DNA of 64,000 bases from Bufo bufo (lineage: Eukaryota; Chordata; Amphibia; Anura; Bufonidae). The notes below the pieces were generated by a model. It was given only the letters and a program-made list of their open reading frames with translations, made no database searches and was not told where the DNA came from. Of the stretch, positions 9,349-20,371 are shown in pieces. Location: NCBI RefSeq assembly GCF_905171765.1, contig NC_053392.1, positions 32,976,192-33,040,191 of the forward strand. The letters are read 5' to 3'. Both the position numbers and the translations under genes were made by a program. Positions within the stretch are counted from its first letter, which is position 1. Every line of letters starts with the position of its first letter.

Positions 9349-9828
9349 ACTAAAATAATTTATTAAAAGTAGACATATTAGGTATCGCCGCGTCGGTAAT
9401 AATCTCCTCTATAAAACTACCCCATGACCAACCCCCCCAGATTAACACGGTCAAGAAAAAAAAAAAAAAAAAGGTGCAAAAAAAGTTTTTTTTTGTCACC
9501 TTACATAATAAAAAGTTTAATAGCAAGCGATCAAAAAGTCATATAGCCCCCAAAATAGTGCCAATAAAACCGTCCGCTCCTCCCGCAAAAAATGAGCCCC
9601 CACATGAGATAATTGGATAAAAAAAATAAAAATAAAATGACCCTTAGACTTTAGAGATACCCAAAAAAAAGATTTGTATCAAAAAAGATAATATAGTCAA
9701 AAACCTAAATAATTGTAAAAAAAGTAGACTTATTAGGTATTGCCGCGTCCGTAAGAATCTCCTCTATAAAAATATCCCATGACCTAACCCCCCAGATTAA
9801 CACGGTTAAAAAAAAAAAAAAAACGGTG
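9349..9828 (+). repeat. Two direct copies of a ~125-bp unit downstream of the transposase
   Basis: About 9349-9475 and 9703-9828 share GTAGACWTATTAGGTATYGC, the AATCTCCTCTATAAAA part and the CCCCAGATTAACACGGT part, each ending in a long A-run. The repeat distance is about 354 bp. An AATAAA at 9507-9512 between them is a possible polyadenylation signal for the transposase. Confidence 0.85.
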
Positions 9829-10255
9829 CCAAAACCGCTATTTTTGGCACTTTTCCATTTCAATCCGTTTTTTCCGGTAACAAAACAAGGGTTAACAACC
9901 AAACAAAACTTAATATTTATTACCCTGATACTGCAGTTTACAGAAACACCACATTTGAGGTCGTAAACTGCTGTATCAGTAAAAGGGAGGCCGCAAAAGG
10001 AAAGGACCGACATGGTTTCTGGAAGGCCGATTTTGATGGCCTTTTTTATTGACACCATGTCCCTTTTGAAGCCCCCCTGATGCACTCTAGAGTAAAAACT
10101 CCCCAAAACTGACCCCATCTAAGAAACTACACCCCTCAAGGTATTCAAAACTGATTATACAAACTTTATTAACCCTTTAGGTGTTCCTCAACAGTTAATG
10201 GCAAATGGAGATGAAATTTCAGAATTAAAATTTTTGGTAACCTTGCCTCACAAAA
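9825..10255 (-). repeat. Inverted copy of the 395-bp piggyBac unit
   Basis: It is the reverse complement, at clearly lower identity, of the unit repeated at 10330-12312 (for example CCCTTTAGGTGTTCCTCAAC versus the direct copies' complement). With the first direct copy it forms a large palindrome. The same inverted/direct pair occurs in the related fragment at 55477-57206, so the pair is ancestral. Confidence 0.88.
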
Positions 10256-10329
10256 ATGTAATATAGAGCAACCAAAAATCATATTTACCCTAAAAATAGT
10301 CCCCAAAAAAATGCCACCTTATCCCGTAG

Positions 10330-12312
10330 TTTCCAAAATGGGGTCACTTTTAGGGAGTTTCTACTCCAGGGGTGCATCAGAGGGGTTGAAACAGGACACA
10401 GTGTAAATAAACCGGTCCATAAAAATCAGCCCTCCAAAAACCAAACGGCGCACCTTTCACTCTACGCCCCGCTGTGTGGCCGTACATTAGTTTACGGCCA
10501 CATATTGGGTGTTTCTGTAAACGGCAGAGTCAGGGCAATAAAGATACAGTCTTGTTTGGCTGTTAACCCTTGCTTTATTAGTGGAAAAAATGGGTTAAAA
10601 TGGAAAATAAGGCAAAAAAATGAAATTTTCAAATTTCATCCCCATTTGCCAATAACTCTTGTGCAACACCTAAAGGGTTAACGACGTATGTAAAATCAGT
10701 TTTGAATACCTTGAGGGGTGTAGTTTCTTAGATGGGGTCACTTTTAGGGAGTTTCTACTCTAGGGGTGCATCAGGGGGGCTTCAAATGGGACATGGTGTA
10801 AATAAACCAGTCCATAAAAATCAGCCCTCCAAAAACCAAACGGCGCACCTTTCACTCTACGCCCCGCTGTGTGGCCGTACAGTAGTTTACGGCCACATAT
10901 TTGGTGTTTCTGTAAACGGCAGAGTCAGGGCAATAAAGATACAGTCTTGTTTGGCTGTTAACCCTTGCTTTGTTAGTGGAAAAAATGGGTTAAAATGGAA
11001 AATAAGGCAAAAAAATGAAATTTTCAAATTTCATCCCCATTTGCCAATAACTCTTGTGCAACACCTAAAGGGTTAACGACGTATGTAAAATCAGTTTTGA
11101 ATACCTTGAGGGGTGTAGTTTCTTAGATGGGGTCACTTTTAGGGAGTTTCTACTCTAGGGGTGCATCAGGGGGGCTTCAAATGGGACATGGTGTAAATAA
11201 ACCAGTCCATAAAAATCAGCCCTCCAAAAACCAAACGGCGCACCTTTCCCTCTACGCCCCGCTGTGTGGCCGTACAGTAGTTTACGGCCACATATTTGGT
11301 GTTTCTGTAAACGGCAGAGTCAGGGCAATAAAGATACAGTCTTGTTTGGCTGTTAACCCTTGCTTTGTTAGTGGAAAAAATGGGTTAAAATGGAAAATTA
11401 GACAAAAAAATGAAATTCTCAAATTTCATCCCCATTTGCCAATAACTCTTGTGCAACACCTAAAGGGTTAACGACGTATGTAAAATCAGTTTTGAATACC
11501 TTGAGGGGTGTAGTTTCTTAGATGGGGTCACTTTTAGGGAGTTTCTACTCTAGGGGTGCATCAGGGGGCTTCAAATGGGACATGGTGTAAATAAACCAGT
11601 CCATAAAAATCAGCCCTCCAAAAACCAAACGGCGCACCTTTCCCTCTACGCCCCGCTGTGTGGCCGTACAGTAGTTTACGGCCACATATTGGGTGTTTCT
11701 GTAAACGGCAGAGTCAGGGCAATAAAGATACAGTCTTGTTTGGCTGTTAACCCTTGCTTTGTTAGTGGAAAAAATGGGTTAAAATGGAAAATTAGACAAA
11801 AAAATGAAATTCTCAAATTTCATCCCCATTTGCCAATAACTCTTGTGCAACACCTAAAGGGTTAACGACGTATGTAAAATCAGTTTTGAATACCTTGAGG
11901 GGTGTAGTTTCTTAGATGGGGTCACTTTTAGGGAGTTTCTACTCTAGGGGTGCATCAGGGGGCTTCAAATGGGACATGGTGTAAATAAACCAGTCCATAA
12001 AAATCAGCCCTCCAAAAACCAAACGGCGCACCTTTCCCTCTACGCCCCGCTGTGTGGCCGTACAGTAGTTTACGGCCACATATTGGGTGTTTCTGTAAAC
12101 GGCAGAGTCAGGGCAATAAAGATACAGTCTTGTTTGGCTGTTAACCCTTGCTTTGTTAGTGGAAAAAATGGGTTAAAATGGAAAATTAGACAAAAAAATG
12201 AAATTCTCAAATTTCATCCCCATTTGCCAATAACTCTTGTGCAACACCTAAAGGGTTAACGACGTATGTAAAATCAGTTTTGAATACCTTGAGGGGTGTA
12301 GTTTCTTAGATG
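10330..12312 (+). repeat. Five-copy ~395-bp tandem array in piggyBac
   Basis: The landmark CCTCCAAAAACCAAACGGCG starts at 10431, 10826, 11221, 11615 and 12009, giving spacings of 395, 395, 394 and 394 bp. Copies 2-5 are nearly identical; copy 1 is a little more diverged. Each unit has a short open frame of 96-114 codons with the same translation, which I read as repeat shadow and not as genes. Homogeneity points to recent amplification by unequal exchange or replication slippage. Confidence 0.97.
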
Positions 12313-12817
12313 GGGTGATTTTTGGGTGGTTTCTATTATGTAAGCCTCGCAAAGTGACTTCAGACCTGAACTGGTCCCTAAAAATTTAGTTTTTGTAAAT
12401 TTCTGAAAAATTTCAAGATTTGCTTCTAAACTTCTAAGCCTTATAACATCCCCAAAAAATAAAATATCATTCCCAAAACAATTCTAACATGAAGTAGACA
12501 TATGGGGAATGTAAAGTCATCAGAATTTTTGGGGGTATTACTATGTATTACAGAAGTAGAGAAACTGAAACTTTGAAATTTGCTAAATTTTTCCAAATTT
12601 TTGTTAAATTAGGTATTTTTTGGTGCAAAAAAAAATAATTTTTTGACTTCATTTTACCACTGTCATGAAGTACAATATGTGACGAAAAAACAATCTCAGA
12701 ACGGCCTGGATAAGTCAAAGTGTTTTAAAGTTATCAGCACTTAAAGGGACTCTGGTCAGATTTGCAAAAAATGGCCTGGTCCTAAGGTGTAAAAAGGCTG
12801 TGTCCTTAAGGGGTTAA

Positions 12818-13787
12818 AGAACCAAGCGTATATATGTTTTGTGTAAAATGGTTCAGGTGGGCTGTAACGTTCCTATGCTGGCTGCATGAAAACCGCCAGC
12901 ATTCACGCAATTGTATGTTGTTATGTGAGGGCACCCAGATAGCTAATTGTATTGTATTTGTGTATTCTGAGCGGCATTCACCTAATGATATGCCCTCAGA
13001 CTTGAGCTATCTGGGATATGTTAATGTCTGTGTTTGCTGGGAGGGTGTGACATTGTGTGTTTGGGTGGGGATTCCTGTCCTGTTGTCTCTCTGTGTGTAT
13101 TGGCGATGTCCTTTGTCCTGAGAGATAATTGAATTACTTCTCGGTTGTCTCCAGGACAGAGGATATTGTGTATTCGTCTGTCTGTGATGATTGCATCAAC
13201 CCAGTGTGAGGTAATTCTATCACGGACAGAGGGGAGGATTTTGTGTGGGAGTGTCTGAGTGTATTGTACGTGGTTATTGGCTGTTTTTACAAAACCCTGG
13301 GGTGGTAACTTTGTTGGAAGATGTGTATAAAATGCTTGTGTGTTAAAATAAAGAGAGTTCCTGTTTTACACTCAACATAGAGCCTCGTCTCATGTGTGTG
13401 GGGATTGCTATACGCTGTATACTCCCCTGGCTATAACTCCTAGCTCTTGTAAGAGCTTGCTCCTGGTTCCTGTCTCTGGATTCAGGAGAGGTTCACCCAC
13501 TGGAGCCTTGTCAAAGGTCCAGGGTGGGTAGAAGACGGCGAGACCTCCACCAAGCTTCGGCAGTTCGTGGGGTCTGCAGTGCTGCTGACGGGGTCAAGTG
13601 GAGTGCTTGGAGTCCTCTGGAAGCACTAGGAGCATCTATTAACGGAGGTACCCGGTCGGGGTGCTAGGCGTTCCGTTACAGTTCTTGGGAGGGAAAGATC
13701 GTATGCTGTGCCGGCCTATTTGGATCATTGCCTGCTTTTCCTGTCTACCAGCGGAGACCTTGTGGATCGTGCTACCCCTCCGCTACA
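12818..13787 (+). repeat. 3' LTR, second piece
   Basis: It resumes at AGAACCAAGCGTATATATG, exactly where the 5' LTR continues after its own TTAA at about 3595-3598, and ends CCGCTACA. Together with 6355-6428 it gives a 1044-bp LTR, three bases longer than the 5' LTR because of an extra GCT near 13580. Confidence 0.96.
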
Positions 13788-13788
13788 G

Positions 13789-13862
13789 GGCTGTTCTCGG
13801 AACTGCCTGCTCCTGGTGACCGCATTTGATTTTAGACCGGCTCCCGGCACAGGCACAGGTAA
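13789..13862. repeat. Right arm of the palindromic target
   Basis: Reverse complement of 3430-3503 with few mismatches. It begins within the 5-bp duplication GGGCT that follows the 3' LTR. Confidence 0.88.
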
Positions 13863-13991
13863 GGGCTTACCTGTGCATCGCCGGACGGATGAGTCAAGAT
13901 GGCAACCCGCATGTGTTCGTTGGCGAACACTGCAAACTGACCATCACTGACCACTACACAGGCCACTACCTCTTGGAATAGTCTCTTTTAA

Positions 13992-15128
13992 CCCCTGCTC
14001 TACCAGCGCTGTACATGTACGGCGCTGGAGCGATGTGTAAACGTGCACGTGCAGCAGGCGCCATGGCCGGCAGATCTCTGCTGTTTGAAACAGCAGAGAC
14101 CTGCGGCTACTTACCGTGACCGGCTAAATACATTGACCGCAGTAATTAGATGCTTTAGAGGCCATGACCAAGCGAGATCATGCCATTTACATGTGCAAAA
14201 ACCCAGAAGCTTGCACTTCTGGGCTTACTACTGATGCCCCTTTTGGCCAATTGGGGCATCGGTAGTAGTGCGAAACACCGTCAGCCTTACTGACTAGGCT
14301 GAAAGTGTTCAGATGGCAGGCCAGCATAAGAAATTAGCTAATTACAGTTTAAATGTCCCTGATAGAACAAAATCAAAAATGAAAAAACATTATTTATAGG
14401 CTCATATATAAACTTCAAAATGATCAAAAAATAAATAAAAAAATGGTTAAAAAATATATATAAAAAAAAAATATATAAAAGTTGAAATCCCCCCCCCCTT
14501 TCTGTATAATTAAAAAAACAAAACCTAAATAACAATAAATATAAACATCATGGGTTTCATCACGACCAAAAACGCCCATACTATTAATATATAAAATAAA
14601 TCCAATATGGTGAATGGCATAATGGAAAAAAAGGTCAAAATGGCCAATTTGCCATTTTTCCATTGCTTCTCTTAGCCAAAAAAAATTCATAAAATGTGAT
14701 CAAAAAGATTGTTCTGCAAAAATAAGCCCCTAAACAGCTCAGTAGACATAAGTATAAAAATGTTCTGGGGGTCAGAAAAATATTTGTTATCAAAGTTAAA
14801 ATTTGTTTTTACAATATTTAGACATAAAAACGTACACTTATGGGATATCGTTGTAATTGTACTGACCCAGAGAATGAAGGGTATGGGTCAGTTTTGCCAT
14901 AAACAAAACACAGTGGGAACAAAACCCATAAAATGTTGGAGGAATTTTACCGCTTCCCACTACATTTTATGCCAAAATCTATGGTGGCATTAGAAAGTTC
15001 AACATGTCCCGCAAAAGATAAGCTCTCATACAGTAATGTGACCGGAAATATAAAAAAGTTATGGCTCACGGAAAATAGGGAAGAAAAATGAAAACTCAAA
15101 AATGAAAAAAACTCTCGTATCCTAAGGG
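13992..15128. mobile_element. TTAA-flanked MITE
   Basis: TTAA occurs at 13988-13991 and 15129-15132. The ends start CCCCTGCTCTACC at left and, read inward from the right, CCCTTAGGATACGAGAG, so only CCC is shared as a terminal repeat. The left part holds GCGCTGTACATGTACGGCGC, a palindrome. The interior is A/T-rich with no credible gene. A piggyBac-like MITE is the best reading; short termini keep it uncertain. Confidence 0.65.
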
Positions 15129-15132
15129 TTAA

Positions 15133-16282
15133 GATGATGGCTAAAGGGAAAGAGACACCAACGTGGAGCACCAAAGGATCAGGCAAAATCGTAGTCAAAG
15201 TCCGAAGTCTGGGCTGCAGACTTTGAGTGATCTGATAAAAAGTCAGAGGTTAGGATGGGCAGCTCAGGGTCAGAATGAAGGTCAAGCAGTGAAGGATACA
15301 ATCCAGGAAACAAGTGGAAGTAGGTAGATAGGTAGGCAATCGTAAAAATGGCACACGTTAGCAGGACACTCGTCAACTAGAACCTATTGCTTGGGTATTT
15401 TTCTACAGTAAAAGATGCCTTAAGTACCCCAAGGTGGCTAGCATTGGGGAAAGGGTGTGCGCATTGGCCCTTTAAGAAAGCGTGAATTTTATGGTATTGC
15501 CAGTAGTAGGCCTCAGCCTTTGTGGAGTAGAAGGAATCTAGCAGTATTATTCCAGTGTCCAGGCCTATTGGATAGCAGTAGGGGAACACCAGCTGATCCA
15601 GTTACTGGAAGACAGGAACACTGGAGAGGGTATGACACACTGCAGCTGTGGAAGCCAGGAGGAGCGAAGTGGCGCTGCGCAGAGACAGTCGACATAACAA
15701 ATATATCTTCCTATTCCCTTGCACTGTCCCTGTAGTACCCTATGGTGTACCAATCTGCCTTAGACTGTTCCTGCCATTCACCAGCACAGGGCGCACTATG
15801 AACAGCACAGGCAGCGCACTAAGTGTAGGCAGGCTATTATAGCCAAATGATAAAGTACATGGAAGATATACTATATTAGACTGTAGTGTTCAGGGTAAAT
15901 TACTGTGTTGGCACTTTGCGATAAATAAGTGGGTTTTGAGTTGCAGTTTGGGCACTCGGTCTGTAAAAGGTTCACCATCACTGCTCTAGCACATCAGGGT
16001 CTGAGCGCATAATGCCTTCTCTGCTTGGGAGCTTACATAGTGCCTAATAGACAAGTTAATATAGACCCTACTAATTATCTGTGATACTGCCAGTAAGGTA
16101 TTATGGGCAAGCCAACTGCAAGAAAAAGGGGCTCAGTCAATGCGCCCAATGCGCGCCCAATGCGCACCCAATGCGCAGGTGCACGCCGCCATGGCTAGAA
16201 ACACGAAGAAAAAAACACAATGCAATAGCACTCTGCAAACCAAATAAAGTACAATAATGCCATAGTTATAGAAAATATTCTG
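15133..16282. other. Unclassified repetitive spacer
   Basis: No frame here looks like a protein. It contains a short array of TGCGCCCAA-like units at 16138-16178 and, near 15905-15985, a stretch ending AAAGGTTCACCATCACTG that resembles a hAT or SINE terminus. Parts at 15133-15370 look like retroelement leader sequence, but I cannot assign them. Confidence 0.3.
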
Positions 16283-17990
16283 GTGCTAATGCTACGCGTA
16301 TTTTGTAAACTTGAGATTCTTGGCAAATACCGTACATTTTGTAATGATCACTGTTCCTCCTCCTTTTTCTTATGTCCAACATCACGTCCATCATCGCCTG
16401 AAGCGTTTTTTCAAGTTGGCATAGAAGTGGGATGTGGTGGAGCACTCAAAACAGCGCAACATGGCACACATGTCCCGCATGGAGCCCCACTCATTGGTGG
16501 TGAAGTGGTGCTGTTTCACAGAGTGACTCACCTGTGTGTGCTACAGCCGAAACTCCACTATCTGCTGCAGCGCGCACAGACTGCCCACACTTTCTGCAGC
16601 AGCTATGTCATCCTGGGGTAATTTTTCAGGAACCTCTGTACCACCAAATTCAGAATATGTACTAGGCAAGGGATGTGAGTCAAACCAGCTAGGCCCAGAG
16701 CTGCTACAAGATTTTGCCTGTTATCGCACACACCACTAAGGCAGGCTTGAGTCTCAGTGGCACCAACTACTCATCAGTCTGTTCTCCGATGCACATACAC
16801 AGCTCCTGCGCGGTGTGAAGTTTTTCCAGAAAGTTGGTGGTGCCGGTGTTACGCTGACGGAATGAGGAGGTGGTAGAGGATGATTACTGGTCCACATATT
16901 GGTGGTTATGTGGACCTTGCCACTGATGGCGTTGCACAGCGCACACCTGGTTTTGTCCGCCACTTGTTCATGCAGGGCAGGGATGGCCCGCCTGGAAAAG
17001 TAGTGGTGGCTGAGAACCACGTACTGTGGGACAGCCACCTTCATTAAGTTTTTAAAACTGTCCTTCTCCACCAGATGGATGGGCAGCATTTCAAAGGCCA
17101 GGAATTTAGAAATGCTGGCATTCAGGGCCAAGGCTCACAGGTTGATAGGGGTGGGTGTAATTCCTCTTTCTCTCCAGTGTTTGGGGGATGGACAGCTGAA
17201 CGCCTCTATGGGAAAGTGTTGAGATGCTCGGTGACACTGCTGGTGGTGGTGGTGTTGCTGTCACATCCTCCCTTTGCGGGGTGCCAGGTAGCCCTGTTGC
17301 TCTAGAGGGGGAGGTAGAGGCCGAGACTGCAGCAGAAGAGGGAGCAGCAGGAGGCTCAGATATTTTGTGGTTTTTCAGGTGTCTACCCCACTGCAGCTTG
17401 TGCTTTGCACTTAGATGCCCGGACATACAGGTTGTGCTCAGATTTAGAACATTAATGCCTTGCTTCAGGCTCTGATTGCACTGCGTGCAAACCAGTCATG
17501 TCTTGTCATCAGCACATTGCCGGAAGAACTGCCACACCAAGGAACTCCTTTGAGCTGGCTTTGGTGTGCTCTGTCCTTCGGCGCAGTGGGCAGCAGCAGG
17601 CTTACTGGCAAGGGGCTGGCCCCTCTGCTTTTGCACCCTGCTTCCTCCTATACTGTGCGGCTAGCGCTGCGTGTCCCCCACCTCTTCCTCCGAACTGCGC
17701 GTCACTCAGATGACATGGATGCCATGTGTCATCATCCGCCACATCATCTTCCACCCACTCCTCACCCCTGCCCTCCTGCCCTCAGTTGACACCTCTGTTT
17801 CGTCATCATCATCAGAGACGTGCTGCGGTGGTTCTCCCACGTCCTCATCCTCAAGCATAACTCGTTGGGCATCAGTGATCTCTTTCACTTCTGGGGCATG
17901 GCTAGGAGGATGGCCCATGGAAACCCCGCCAGCAGAGTCATCAAAAAGCTGCATGACTTGGGGCTCAGACTGCTTGGCTGACGTTCAAGA
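16283..17990 (-). pseudogene. Decayed BED-finger hAT transposase, 5' and middle part
   Basis: On the minus strand, an acidic N-terminal stretch (about 17954-17706) is followed by a BED-type zinc finger at about 17500-17385 (CTQC, then HLSAKH). Next comes a hAT body at 17131-16754 with FLAFEMLPIHLVEKDSF and HHYFSRRAIPALHEQV. The frames are broken by stops and shifts, and the C-terminal dimerisation region is not seen, so the copy is truncated near 16283. BED-hAT transposases bind their own terminal repeats through the BED finger. It is related to, but distinct from, the copies at 30005, 47348 and 58966. Confidence 0.82.
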
Positions 17991-17999
17991 GGTTCAGGT

Positions 18000-18870
18000 C
18001 GAAGACAGATGCCCGTGGGCCGCCGGTGCCAACTTAAAAAAAAACAGTAAAGAAAAAACAGTAAATAAAAATTTTCATAAAAATTGTCTTTTTCCATATC
18101 CGTTCATTTATACTTCATTAAAAAATGAAAAGAATAAAAAAAATATGCATTATTATTGCACCTCAGCATGTGTTTTATAGTATAATTTTTTTTTGACCAA
18201 GTGTTCTTAAACACATACATAGTTCATAGAAAAAAAAGCATACAGCATCCTTCAGTAAGGCAAAAACAAAACTCTGTGCGCCCCTGCAGGTGTACCAATG
18301 ACTCTATAGTGGAACAAATTAAGGACATGGAGGCAGTACCAATAAAGTAGTGGAGAAAAAAACCTAATTAATCCCTGTTGTGGCAGTGTAAACACATGTG
18401 TTTGAAACCCTTCTGTTAGCTGTAGAACAATTGTGCATCAGTAATGAAAAGAAGAATACACCTGGGCTGCCGCTTGTGTCTATCCTGCCCTGATTCTAAT
18501 CAGGAGAGTCGCCGCTGGTTCTCCAAATTAGTCTACTGCCCAGACTCGTAATAGTCTACATAAATGGTTAATCAGGGGTTAACTGGGTCCCCGCGCTGAA
18601 AAAGACACTTCTCAATACCAATAGGACTTCCAATAATGTTAACTACGAATAGTATGACCTGCCACTAATATTAATACATAGGAGCGTTTCTCACCTCTGT
18701 ATAAGTTGTACGTTACTGTTAGGCTTAGTTTACACTTCACTTACTTGGTCAGGTATTCTCATCATTTGTTGTCAGCCCTAAGCAGGTGCGGGTCACAACC
18801 ACAGAACAGGTGCGGATCTATTCATGATGCCTAATCTGAGAGTAGGCATGGCTCCTGAATTTTCCTCACA
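18000..18870. other. No gene seen
   Basis: A/T-rich sequence with long A- and T-runs near 18036-18200 and no recognisable repeat boundary. It may include the 5' leader of the hAT remnant to its left. Confidence 0.3.
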
Positions 18871-18874
18871 GTAA

Positions 18875-19186
18875 GGCCTCATGCACGCGACCGTATGTAT
18901 TTTATGTAAAAAATACGGATGACGTCTGTGTGCATTCCGTATTTTGCGGAACGGAACAGCTGGCCCCAAATAGAACAGGATTGTTCATCCTTGTCCATAA
19001 TGCAGACAATAATAGGACATGTTCTATTTTTTTTCGTAACGGAAATACGGATATACGGAAATGGAATGCACACGGAGTAACTTCTGCTTTTTTGCGGACG
19101 CTTTGAAATGAATGGTTCCGTATACTGTCCGCAAAAAGAAAAATGGAACGGACACGGAAAGAAAATACGTTCGTGTGCATGAGCCC
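18875..19186. mobile_element. Harbinger-type MITE with TAA duplication
   Basis: Ends are inverted: GGCCTCATGCACGCGACCG at left and the near complement at right (CGTGTGCATGAGCCC). The three bases TAA flank it on both sides (18872-18874 and 19187-19189), fitting the TWA target of PIF/Harbinger. The interior is itself largely palindromic around ATACGGA motifs. The same family is at 54552-54979. Confidence 0.85.
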
Positions 19187-19269
19187 TAAGTAATGGAAAT
19201 AACTGACCAAATAACAGAATGTTATTGTCAGCTGTATTTTATTGGCGTGGACTTAACCGTGCAGTGTCC

Positions 19270-20363
19270 CAAGACAGTGGGGAGGGTGTTAGCAATGAGG
19301 CTGTGTTCACATCACTGTTTATTTTTCAGTTTTTCTGCTCCATCAGAAGAAAAGGCCCAAAAAAGCAGACCCTGTGGTTTCAGCATCCGCCTTCAAACCG
19401 TGAGTATTTGGTCAGCATGTGATCTGTATTGGTAAGGCAAAAATAGGATTGGGTCCAAAATAGAGATAACATGTGATGGAAATATTTGCATGTCTTCTGT
19501 GTTTTGGACCCACTCCTGCTTTTGGCTTCCAAATCATGATCAAATCCTGATGCAAAATACTGACTGTGTGATAGAGGCCCCATGCTCAATTTGCATGAGT
19601 TTTGCCCATTTGCCTCTGAAATCAGCTTTATTCAGATGAAAAAGAAGTTCTGCATGCATGACTTTTATGGCCTCTATCACACAGTCAGTATTTGGTCAGT
19701 TTTTTGCATCACTATTTGATCAGTATTGGTACGGCAAATTTATATCTCTACAGTAGTCCATTTTTAATCCCTCTTAGTAGGTCTAAAAATAATTCCCCCA
19801 TTAACCGTCGTTAGCAAGGGTCTAACAATGTGGATAGCCAGTAGTCATCTGTCTGTTGAATCCTGACAATGTGGCTGTCACTACACAAACATGACAGCAT
19901 GCATCTGGCTATTTGGACAAGGGACTCGCATGACCACTCTGCCTCGATCTCCACTGCACACTGCCATGGTCTGTTGGGTTCATCTGCGTCATCTTCATCA
20001 TCGCCTTCCTGCTCCTCATGCTCCTCTCCTGTCACTTGGGCAGATAATTCACCTAGTTATGTATAAAATTCCTGGGTGTTTGTCTGCCTCTGTCAGTTCA
20101 TCTTCCTCAGGGCTCAGGTAACCATGAAATAGAGGTGCCATGTCATCAATCCCCTTGCCAATCAGATATGTCAGCATCCCCTCCAGGAATGACATAATTT
20201 ATCCCGTAGTTCAACAGACTGACAAATAAAGTCGCCTCCTCAAAGGCTCTGAAAAAATGGCACGTGTCACGCATGAGCTGCCATTGACTAACATGGAAGT
20301 TACACCGGACAATAGACCGTCTGTCTACAGCATTGAGAAATCGTTTACTGCCTTCTTCTGTTC
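19270..20363 (-). pseudogene. BED-hAT transposase remnant, 3' piece
   Basis: Read on the minus strand, it continues the remnant at 21854-23262. 20340-20146 contains a hAT piece (NFHVSQWQLMRDTCHFFRAF) that aligns with the fuller copy at 47348-52484. 20035-19811 holds an acidic linker followed by DDYWLSTLLDPC, where the catalytic core's LDPR-type motif is expected. Sequence down to about 19270 resembles the 3' non-coding end of the same family. Frameshifts make it a pseudogene. It is cut in two by the insertion at 20372-21845. Confidence 0.8.
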
Positions 20364-20371
20364 CCATAGGC

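Larger units (their letters stand above)
6429..12813 (+). mobile_element. piggyBac-superfamily transposon, apparently complete
   Basis: The 6385-bp element is flanked by TTAA at 6425-6428 and 12814-12817. Its ends are inverted repeats: CCTCTTAAGGACATAG at left and, read inward from the right, CCCCTTAAGGACACAG. It sits inside the 3' LTR, and the LTR sequence continues without loss on either side. It encodes one long transposase on the plus strand (7479-9278). The left 370 bp is a ladder of hairpins, and the 3' non-coding part has an inverted copy followed by five direct copies of a 395-bp unit. A related fragment without the amplification lies at 55477-57206. Confidence 0.96.
3525..13787 (+). 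mobile_element. Non-autonomous Ty3/gypsy-like LTR retrotransposon, Gag-protease only, split by piggyBac
   Basis: The element is bounded by direct LTRs that start TGTGGCAAACC and end CCGCTACA. It is flanked by a perfect 5-bp duplication GGGCT (3520-3524 and 13788-13792). The internal region between LTRs is only 1789 bp (4566-6354) and encodes Gag and an aspartic protease; reverse transcriptase, RNase H and integrase are absent. The LTRs differ by about eight substitutions and one 3-bp indel by eye over about 1041 bp, so insertion was recent. The 3' LTR is interrupted at its TTAA by a piggyBac element (6429-12813). Mobilisation must have depended on enzymes supplied by another element. Confidence 0.93.

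Noticed and set aside
10732..12259. Four near-identical 96-114-codon frames
   Set aside because: They are the same segment of the 395-bp array, lie in the 3' non-coding part of piggyBac and match no protein.
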